Source: Promicromonospora sp. AC04 (lineage in GTDB: Bacteria; Actinomycetota; Actinomycetes; Actinomycetales; Cellulomonadaceae). Taken from it: DNA of 64,000 nucleotides. The notes beneath the pieces are model-generated. The model saw only the letters and a program-made list of their open reading frames with translations, had not been told where the DNA came from and made no database searches. Positions 58,319-64,000 of the stretch are shown here, piece after piece (positions within the stretch are counted from its first letter, which is position 1; every line of letters begins with the position of its first letter). The stretch is taken from the NCBI RefSeq assembly GCF_003058225.1, contig NZ_QBUG01000008.1, forward strand, positions 1-64,000, given 5' to 3'. A program made the translations under genes and the position numbers.

Positions 58319-59134
58319 ATGACAGACACGACAGCTACGGTGACGTCGCCCACTGCCGGAACCAGCGCCCTGGTTGCGCTCGACATCGATGGCACTCTCC
58401 TGGGAACCGATATGACCGTTCCGGCCGTGACGGTCCAGGCGGTCAAGGAGGTGCGGCGGTCCGGGCACCATGTGGTGCTCGCCTCGGGCCGGTCCCTCGT
58501 GGGCGTGCTCCCCGTCGCCCGCCAGCTCGGCATCGACCAGGGCTGGGTCGTCGCCTCCAACGGCGCGGTGGTCGCGCGCGTCGGTCGTGCCCTGCCCGGC
58601 GGCTACCGGCTCGAGAAGGTGCACTCCTTCGACGTCGAGCCGGTGGTCCGCCTTGCCCGTGCTGCCATCCCCACGGTGCAGGTGGGGGTCGAGGAGATCG
58701 GCTGGGGCTACCGGGTCAACCGCCTCTTCGAGCGGGGGCTGGTGAACGGGCAGCAGCGCCGGGTCTCCGACACGGAACTGTGGAACGTGCCCGCCGCACG
58801 CGTCATCCTCCGGGCCGACGGGGTGCTGGCCCTGCGGGAGCCGTTGCGTGCGCTGGGAGTCACGCCGAGCCCTGCCGGGCCCGACTGGGTGGATGTCACA
58901 CCGAGGTGCTTGAGCAAGGCGACGGCGCTCGAGCGGGTCCGCGAGCGCATCGGCGTGGATCCTGGGTCGACGGTCGCTGTGGGGGACGGGGTCAACGACC
59001 TGGAGATGCTCGCCTGGGCTGCGCGCGGCGTCGCGATGGGCCACGCGCCGGCCGACGTCATCGATGCCGCGGGCGAGGTCACCGGGACGGTCGAGGAGCA
59101 CGGCGTCGTCGCGGTCCTGCGCACGCTGCGGTAG
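58319..59134 (+). CDS. HAD-superfamily (Cof-type) phosphatase
   Basis: The 271-residue protein has the HAD motifs D22-I-D24-G-T (LDIDGTLLGTD), a Ser/Thr motif (VLASGRSL), the late Lys (CLSKATAL) and GDGVNDLEML. Cof-type HAD enzymes dephosphorylate sugar phosphates or cofactors. The substrate is unknown. The ATG at 58319 is preceded by a weak GAGG; an in-frame GTG or other start further upstream is possible. It is convergent with the TetR gene, five bases away. Confidence 0.85.
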   Translation: MTDTTATVTSPTAGTSALVALDIDGTLLGTDMTVPAVTVQAVKEVRRSGHHVVLASGRSLVGVLPVARQLGIDQGWVVASNGAVVARVGRALPGGYRLEKVHSFDVEPVVRLARAAIPTVQVGVEEIGWGYRVNRLFERGLVNGQQRRVSDTELWNVPAARVILRADGVLALREPLRALGVTPSPAGPDWVDVTPRCLSKATALERVRERIGVDPGSTVAVGDGVNDLEMLAWAARGVAMGHAPADVIDAAGEVTGTVEEHGVVAVLRTLR

Positions 59135-59139
59135 GCCGG

Positions 59140-59844
59140 TCAGCGACCCGATCGCGCCGCGAGGCCGTCGAGCACGCACTCCAGGCCGAACGTGAACTCG
59201 GCGTCGGGGTCGAGCTCCTCGGCCTCGAGGACGCGGCGGGCGATCATCGGGTGCTCGCCCGCCGCGAGCACCTCGGTGATGTAGGGGCCGACGCTGCGCT
59301 GCCACTGCTCCTCGGTCAGGCCGGTGCGCTGCTCGGCGCGCAGAGCGGCCTGCTGGGTGGCCACCGAGCCCAGCACGTACGCATGCAGGGTGCCGAGCGC
59401 CTGCGTGGCCAAGGTCATGTCGGGTGTGAGCGCGACGGCGGCGCGCATCGCGGACTCGGACCGCCGCAACCAGTTGGGGCCGAACGAGGGCCTGCCCGTC
59501 AGCTCGCCCGCCAGCCACGGGTGCCGCAGCAGGGTCGCGCGCGTCGCGTGTGCGACGGCGGCCAGGCCGGCACGCCAGTCCCCGGCGAGCTCGGGGAGCG
59601 GGTCCTCGCCCTGCACCGCGTCGACCATCAGGTCCACCAGCTCGTCCCGGTTGGTGATGTAGCGGTAGAGGGTTGCCGTCCCGGAACCGAGGTCGCTCGC
59701 GACGCGGCGCATCGACACCGCGGCCATGCCCTCGGCGTCGGCGACGGCCAGCGCGGCGGCCACGTACTGGTCCACCCCCGGCGCGCGGCGGCGCGGTTCG
59801 GGGCGCGGCCTGGTCCACACCGACGACGGAGCGGGTTCGGTCAT
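59140..59844 (-). CDS. TetR-family repressor of the FAD-monooxygenase gene
   Basis: The 234-residue protein has a TetR helix-turn-helix (VSMRRVASDLGSGTATLYRYI) near residues 40-62 and a C-terminal TetR_C domain of the tetracycline-repressor type. The ATG at 59844 follows GGAAAGGA; the ATG at 59874 is also in frame. It is divergent from the monooxygenase gene, which holds a perfect palindrome just before its start, so it is likely to repress that gene and respond to its substrate. Confidence 0.9.
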   Translation of the reverse strand: MTEPAPSSVWTRPRPEPRRRAPGVDQYVAAALAVADAEGMAAVSMRRVASDLGSGTATLYRYITNRDELVDLMVDAVQGEDPLPELAGDWRAGLAAVAHATRATLLRHPWLAGELTGRPSFGPNWLRRSESAMRAAVALTPDMTLATQALGTLHAYVLGSVATQQAALRAEQRTGLTEEQWQRSVGPYITEVLAAGEHPMIARRVLEAEELDPDAEFTFGLECVLDGLAARSGR

Positions 59845-59884
59845 CGCGTGGTTCCTTTCCTCGTTGACCGACATCTTACCTTCT

Positions 59885-59899
59885 GGCTACGGTGTAGCC
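59885..59899. promoter_or_regulatory. TetR operator abutting the monooxygenase start codon
   Basis: GGCTAC-GGT-GTAGCC is a perfect dyad ending at the base before the ATG at 59900. No ribosome-binding site fits between, so the mRNA is probably leaderless and the operator covers the transcription start. Confidence 0.72.
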
Positions 59900-61486
59900 A
59901 TGACGAAGACGGTGTATCCAGAAGTGCCGGTGCTCGTGGTCGGGGGCGGCAGCGTCGGGCTGCTCACCACGGCTCTGCTCGCCCACCACGGCGTCCCCGC
60001 GGTGCTCGTCGAACGCAGGTCCGGGCCGTCGGTCCACCCGCGCGCGACCGGCATCGGGCCGCGCACCGTCGAGGCCCTCCGCGAGCTCGGGCTCGACGCC
60101 GCGGTCGACGCCGTCGCGGTCGACCTCCGTGGCGCCGCGGGCAAGGCGGTGGCGCGGACCGTCGTCGAGATGGGCGCGGGGGACGTCGTGACCGTGCCCA
60201 TGCCGACCCCGTCCGCCGACGAGCTGGACGTGACGCCGTTCAGGCTGCGGGGCGTCTGCGCCCAGGACCGGCTCGACGCCGTGGTGACGGCCGACCTGGC
60301 GCGCCGCGGAGCGGACCTGCGCTGGTCGACCCGTCTGGTCGGTATCACGCAGGACGCCGACGGGGTCGACGTCGAGCTGGAGGGCCCAGACGGCCGCTAC
60401 TCCCTGCGCTGCACCCGCGTGGTGGCCGCGGACGGCGCGCACAGCACCGTGCGGACCGCCCTCGGTGTGGGCACGTCCGGGGCGGGTGACCTGGGCACGT
60501 CGAAGATCAACATCCTGTTCCGCGCCGACCTCCGGCCCCACCTCCGTGGGCTGTCCTTCGCCACCTGCACGATCACCACGCCGGAGGCATCCGGTCTGCT
60601 GGTGACCGTGGACGGAGAGCGGGACTGGGTCTTCCACGTCACCTGCGACGTCGACGGCGGCGAGCGCCCCGAGGACTTCACGCCCGAGCGCTGCGCCGCG
60701 GTCGTCCGCGCGGCGGTCGGCGATCCGGACCTCGACGTCGAGGTGCGCAGCGTGCTCCCGTGGCGGCCCCGGAGCTCCCTGGCCGACCGCTTCGCCGTCG
60801 GCCGGGTGTTCCTCGTCGGGGACGCCGCGCACACCGTGTCGCCCCTGGGCGCGTTCGGCCTCAACACCGGCGTCGCTGACGCCCACAACCTGGCGTGGAA
60901 GCTGGCCGCGGTCCATCGCGGCGAGGCGGGAGCGGGCCTGCTCGACACCTACGCGCAGGAGCGTGAGCCGGTCGCCGCGGCGACGATCGACCAGGCGGCA
61001 CGCCGGTACGCCGACCCCCGGCTGCACTGGGGGCGTGGACCCGAGGCCGACGAGGTCAGGGCGGCGGCGGGGGTGTGGGCGGCGCCGGTCGTGCACCTCG
61101 GCCAGCGGTACGACTCGACCGCCGTCGTCGACCCGCGGCCGGAGCTCCCGTCCACGGTGGACCTGGCGATGGCGCTGGACGGGTCGCCGGGTTCTCGGGT
61201 GCCTCACGCGTGGGTCGACGGCGTCTCCACGCTCGACCTGGTCGCGTCCCGGTGGACCCTGCTGGTGGGCACCGCGGGCGACCGGTGGTCCGCGGCCGCG
61301 GCGGAGACCGACCTGCCCGCGCACCGGGTCTCCGTACCGTGGCTGCCCGACGACGGGGCCCTGCTCGTGCGACCGGACGCGATAGTCGCGATGCGGGTCG
61401 CGGCACCGGTCCAGGACCCTGCGCGGTTCCTCGCCGGCGTCCTCGACCAGGTGCTGGCCAGGCCGGTCGCGGTGCCGAGCACCTGA
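59900..61486 (+). CDS. FAD-dependent aromatic monooxygenase
   Basis: The 528-residue class A flavin monooxygenase has the FAD dinucleotide site VLVVGGGSVGLLTTALLA, the DG-type motif (VVAADGAHSTVR) and the GD motif (VFLVGDAAHTVSPLG). The family includes phenol, polyketide and rifampicin hydroxylases; the C-terminal thioredoxin-like region (about 395-520) is present. It adds oxygen to an aromatic compound, perhaps an antibiotic or phenolic. It is controlled by the divergent TetR protein. No ribosome-binding site is seen (leaderless). Confidence 0.88.
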   Translation: MTKTVYPEVPVLVVGGGSVGLLTTALLAHHGVPAVLVERRSGPSVHPRATGIGPRTVEALRELGLDAAVDAVAVDLRGAAGKAVARTVVEMGAGDVVTVPMPTPSADELDVTPFRLRGVCAQDRLDAVVTADLARRGADLRWSTRLVGITQDADGVDVELEGPDGRYSLRCTRVVAADGAHSTVRTALGVGTSGAGDLGTSKINILFRADLRPHLRGLSFATCTITTPEASGLLVTVDGERDWVFHVTCDVDGGERPEDFTPERCAAVVRAAVGDPDLDVEVRSVLPWRPRSSLADRFAVGRVFLVGDAAHTVSPLGAFGLNTGVADAHNLAWKLAAVHRGEAGAGLLDTYAQEREPVAAATIDQAARRYADPRLHWGRGPEADEVRAAAGVWAAPVVHLGQRYDSTAVVDPRPELPSTVDLAMALDGSPGSRVPHAWVDGVSTLDLVASRWTLLVGTAGDRWSAAAAETDLPAHRVSVPWLPDDGALLVRPDAIVAMRVAAPVQDPARFLAGVLDQVLARPVAVPST

Positions 61487-61497
61487 CCGTCCATGGT

Positions 61498-61514
61498 CGC
61501 CGGTGGGTCCGGCG
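61498..61514. terminator. hairpin between convergent monooxygenase and MarR genes
   Basis: CGCCGG and CCGGCG are separated by TGGGT in the 31-bp gap between the two stops. Confidence 0.55.
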
Positions 61515-61517
61515 GCC

Positions 61518-62006
61518 CTAGGTTCGTCTGTCTTCGTCCACGCTCCCGCTCAGGGCCTTGGCCTGCTCGTTGCCGACGTCGGTGATGCGCAGCAGGTAAC
61601 GCTCGATCGTCTCGAGCTCGGTGGCGGTGAAGTCGTCCAACGCCAGGTTGAACGCGCGCCCCGGGTTCTCCCACGCCGCATCGACGGCTGAGATGCGTTC
61701 GGCCGTGAGCGAGACCAGCATCTTGCGCCGGTCCTGGGGGTCTGCTCGTCGTTCGACGAGGCCGGCTCTCTCCAGCCGGTCGACCAGACGGGTCGCGGAT
61801 CCCGAGGTCAGTCCGGTCCGCTCGGCGATGGCACCGATCGTGTGCGGACCCGGCTCGAGAGTCAGCAGGCTCACGCACTGCAGATCAGTGGGGTGCAGCC
61901 CGACACGCTCGGCCAGCGCCTGGTTGAACGATGAGTACGCGGCGTGGTGACGACGCGCAGCCGTGTTCACGGCGTCGATCAGCTCGGTACGGCTTCGGTT
62001 TGACAC
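61518..62006 (-). CDS. MarR-family regulator
   Basis: The 162-residue protein has the MarR winged helix (IGAIAERTGLTSGSATRLVDRLERAGLVER) and the wing DPQDRRKMLVSLT. MarR proteins usually repress a divergent gene and are released by phenolic or other small molecules. Here the divergent gene encodes a SnoaL-like protein, and a perfect palindrome lies between them. Confidence 0.92.
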   Translation of the reverse strand: MSNRSRTELIDAVNTAARRHHAAYSSFNQALAERVGLHPTDLQCVSLLTLEPGPHTIGAIAERTGLTSGSATRLVDRLERAGLVERRADPQDRRKMLVSLTAERISAVDAAWENPGRAFNLALDDFTATELETIERYLLRITDVGNEQAKALSGSVDEDRRT

Positions 62007-62033
62007 TCCGGTTCGCTCCCTGCTCCACTAATG

Positions 62034-62048
62034 TCTGCGTCACGCAGA
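62034..62048. promoter_or_regulatory. putative MarR operator
   Basis: TCTGCGT-C-ACGCAGA is a perfect dyad in the 88-bp region between the divergent MarR and SnoaL-like genes, followed 4 bp later by a degenerate copy (TGTGTGGCGCAGTA). Confidence 0.65.
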
Positions 62049-62094
62049 GACTGTGTGGCGCAGTATGTTCGAGAACAATCTAACAGGAGGATCC

Positions 62095-62562
62095 ATGAGT
62101 ACTCACGCCCCCGAGCAGCTGCGCTCGCTCTACGGCCGGTGGAGCGAGCTGTGGCGAGGCGACTTCAGCCACGCCGCAGAGATTCTCGACGCCGGCTTCG
62201 TCGTCCATCAGGCGCGCCCCGACGGCAGCGACTCGGAGCTCGTCACCGGCCCGGAGCGTCTGCTGCCCGAGATCGAGCAGACCATGGCGGCATTTGGCGA
62301 AATCGTCATCGACGTCGGCCTCGGGCCCTTTGTCGACGGCGACTTCGTCACCGCCCGCTGGACGATGAACGCCACCTACACCGGCGGCATCCCGCACGCC
62401 ACCGCCCCCATCGGCACGCGGATCGCGTTCAGCGGTCACGACATCCTCCGCGTGGCCGACGGCAGGTTCGTCGAGTACTGGACCTGCACCGACATGCTCG
62501 ACGGGCTGGCCCAGCTCGGCGCCGTGTCGGGTCCCAACGGGCCGGCCCACGCGGAGCTCTGA
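62095..62562 (+). CDS. SnoaL-like polyketide cyclase-fold protein
   Basis: The 155-residue protein has the NTF2/SnoaL fold pattern: helix, then DFSHAAEILDAGFVVH, TARWTMNATYTGG, and FSGHDILRVADGRFVEYWT. Members are polyketide cyclases, ester cyclases or small-molecule binders. The ATG follows AGGAGG at a good distance; an upstream in-frame start at 62053 has none. It is likely to be controlled by the divergent MarR protein. The true ligand is unknown. Confidence 0.88.
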   Translation: MSTHAPEQLRSLYGRWSELWRGDFSHAAEILDAGFVVHQARPDGSDSELVTGPERLLPEIEQTMAAFGEIVIDVGLGPFVDGDFVTARWTMNATYTGGIPHATAPIGTRIAFSGHDILRVADGRFVEYWTCTDMLDGLAQLGAVSGPNGPAHAEL

Positions 62563-62671
62563 CCGCGCGGGGTGCATCGCTCCACCCCTGGTCGCCGCAG
62601 GGCTGGTGCCTTGGCGGCCGGTGGTTCCGACCGGGTGAAGCGGGCGGTCGGGCGGCGTCGGCCGGTACCTG

Positions 62672-63787
62672 TTACCGGGCCGTCGCGTCGGTCGACCGGC
62701 GCACGACGAGCTGCGAGATCAGCGCGTCGTCGTCCTCGGGCTCGCGCCCGGCGATGCGCGCCAGCAGGTGCTCGACGGCGCGGCGGCCCTGGGCGACGAA
62801 GTCGACCCGGAGCGTCGTGAGCGGGGGAGAGAAGTATGCGGCGTCCGGGATGTCGTCGACCCCGGTGATGCTCATGTCCTCGGGAACCCGCAGGTCTCGT
62901 TCCCGGAGGGCGAGGAGGGCGCCGAGCGCCATCTGGTCGTTGGCGGCGACGACGGCGGTGAAGTCGAGGCTCGACGGCAGCGCCGAGACCACCTCATGGC
63001 CCGAGCGCGCGGTCCAGTCGCCGTGCACGACGCCGGCGGACACCAGGCCGTGGGCCGCGACGGCGGCCTCGAAGGCGCGGGCGCGGTTGCGTGCCGCCGA
63101 CCAGGCCGAGGGGCCGGCGAGGTGCAGGAGGCGGCGATGGCCGAGCTCGGCCAGGTGGTCGATGAGGGCGGGGAACCCGACGCTGGTGAGCTGCGAGGGA
63201 TGGTCGCTCGCGAACTCGTCCTCCTCGCCGGCGAGGAACGCGGGGACCCGAAAGTTGGCGGTGCCGAAGGCCTGTGCCATGTGATCGGTCGAGGCAAGGG
63301 CCAGCACGCCGGCAAGGTCGTGCTGCGTGACCGTCTGCAGCGCCCGGTCGATCTCGTCGGGATCGCCCATGTCGAGACTCAGGATGTCGAGCACGTAGCC
63401 GGCGTCGCGGGCGGCCTGCGCCGCGCCCTGGATGATCTTGCTCGGGCCGAACTGGTCGAGCTCGTGGGTCAGCGCGCCGATCCGCATCGACCGGCCGGTG
63501 GTCAGCGACCGGGCGGTCAGGTTCGGGCGGTACTCGAGCGCCGCGAGCGCCTCGACGACGCGCTCGCGCGTCGCCGGCCGGATGCCCTCGTAGCCCTGCA
63601 GGAACCGGTGCACGGTCTGGTGCGAGACCCGCGCCAGTGCCGCGACGTCGCGGATCGTCGCGGGCCGCCCCAGCTCCTCCGCCGAGGTGGCGACCGTTTC
63701 GGTGCCGGGTGCGGCCTCGGGCGCCGGGTCTTCCCGGGGCGCGTCCTGCGCCTCACCGGTCTCCAGCGGTGCGGTGCCGGGGGGCAT
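62672..63787 (-). CDS. LacI-family regulator
   Basis: The product has 371 residues. The LacI helix-turn-helix starts only at residue 43 (ATIRDVAALARVSHQTVHRFL) after a Pro/Ala/Glu-rich leader; the sugar-binding domain follows (IITPELDQ-type region ALTHELDQFGPSKII, TGVDDIPDAAYFSPPLTT). I chose the ATG at 63787 because of GGAGA upstream. It is divergent from a gene starting at 63952 and lies next to two matching operators, so it probably represses that sugar-use gene and itself. Confidence 0.9.
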   Translation of the reverse strand: MPPGTAPLETGEAQDAPREDPAPEAAPGTETVATSAEELGRPATIRDVAALARVSHQTVHRFLQGYEGIRPATRERVVEALAALEYRPNLTARSLTTGRSMRIGALTHELDQFGPSKIIQGAAQAARDAGYVLDILSLDMGDPDEIDRALQTVTQHDLAGVLALASTDHMAQAFGTANFRVPAFLAGEEDEFASDHPSQLTSVGFPALIDHLAELGHRRLLHLAGPSAWSAARNRARAFEAAVAAHGLVSAGVVHGDWTARSGHEVVSALPSSLDFTAVVAANDQMALGALLALRERDLRVPEDMSITGVDDIPDAAYFSPPLTTLRVDFVAQGRRAVEHLLARIAGREPEDDDALISQLVVRRSTDATAR

Positions 63788-63853
63788 GCGGTCTCCTTCG
63801 TACGACGAATCCGAGTCGTCCCACGGTATGGCGCGACGGGACACATCCAGCGA

Positions 63854-63898
63854 TGTGACCGGTAACAACTTGGTCACGGGATCTTGTTACCGGTCACA
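63854..63898. promoter_or_regulatory. pair of LacI operators in inverted orientation
   Basis: TGTGACCGGTAACAA (63854-63868) and its exact complement TTGTTACCGGTCACA (63884-63898) each hold a TGTNACCGGTNACA near-palindrome. Their centres are 31 bp apart (about three helix turns), on one face of the DNA, which would suit loop or tetramer binding. They lie between the LacI gene and the gene at 63952. Confidence 0.75.
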
Positions 63899-63951
63899 TT
63901 CGACGCTAGCGTCACTCACGTTCCAGCGCACGACAACGGAGTAGCTGCCTC

Positions 63952-64000
63952 ATGGACTCACCCATCCCGCCCGATCTGCCGCGTCACGTGATGTTCGGCG
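63952..64000 (+). CDS. 5' end of a gene cut by the window (partial)
   Basis: An ATG at 63952 opens a frame reading MDSPIPPDLPRHVMFG to the window end. There is only a weak ribosome-binding site (GGAGTAG). The two LacI operators just upstream suggest a sugar-use enzyme or transport gene, but the 16 residues seen do not identify it. Confidence 0.6.
   Translation, partial: MDSPIPPDLPRHVMFG

Noticed and set aside
62669-62678. Third LacI operator (TGTTACCGGG) at the LacI gene end
   Set aside because: Only a half match, and it overlaps the stop codon; likely chance.

Overview
The window is very GC-rich DNA from an Actinomycetota bacterium. Codon use, secreted multi-domain glycoside hydrolases and the gene set suggest a plant-polysaccharide degrader of the Promicromonosporaceae/Cellulomonadaceae type; the taxon is inferred, not shown. 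About 45 genes are packed into operons with ATGA, GTGA or TGATG stop-start overlaps. No RNA genes, CRISPR arrays, insertion sequences or phage genes were found.

Layout. (1) 0.5-10.6 kb: phenylacetate catabolism. paaZ-paaR-paaI run leftward, and paaABCDE-paaF-paaH-small ORF-paaG run rightward, with a PaaR-type operator between them. paaK and paaJ are not in the window. (2) 11.0-24.9 kb: a polysaccharide/sugar-acid locus. It holds a secreted GH87-like beta-helix enzyme, an enolase-superfamily dehydratase, an IclR regulator, a three-gene sugar ABC importer, a secreted GH16 enzyme with golvesin-like domains, an SDR and a DapA-family aldolase. Together these look like depolymerise, import, oxidise, dehydrate, cleave. 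(3) 25.0-28.8 kb: a PadR repressor divergent from a 14-TM drug exporter with a fused C-terminal winged helix, and a small unknown gene. (4) 28.9-43.1 kb: an alpha-linked sugar locus. One operon (two permeases, GH95, binding protein, ROK regulator) diverges from GH36, SGNH hydrolase and secreted GH27; GH43 faces GH27. (5) 43.2-58.2 kb: complete myo-inositol catabolism. It has a transaldolase, GntR regulator, iolC fused to an aldolase domain, iolB, iolD, iolA, a ribose-type ABC importer, iolG, an iolE-like isomerase and a second inositol-type dehydrogenase. Three promoters share the operator TGTC-NN-GACA. (6) 58.3-64.0 kb: HAD phosphatase, TetR/FAD-monooxygenase pair, MarR/SnoaL pair, and a LacI regulator divergent from a gene cut by the window end. 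The last three pairs each have a clear palindromic operator.

A feature of the whole window is a large number of short tandem repeats placed almost only at gene ends and junctions: N-termini, C-termini, or the spacer just after a stop codon. Repeats in coding sequence have units that are multiples of three bases; repeats in spacers often do not.
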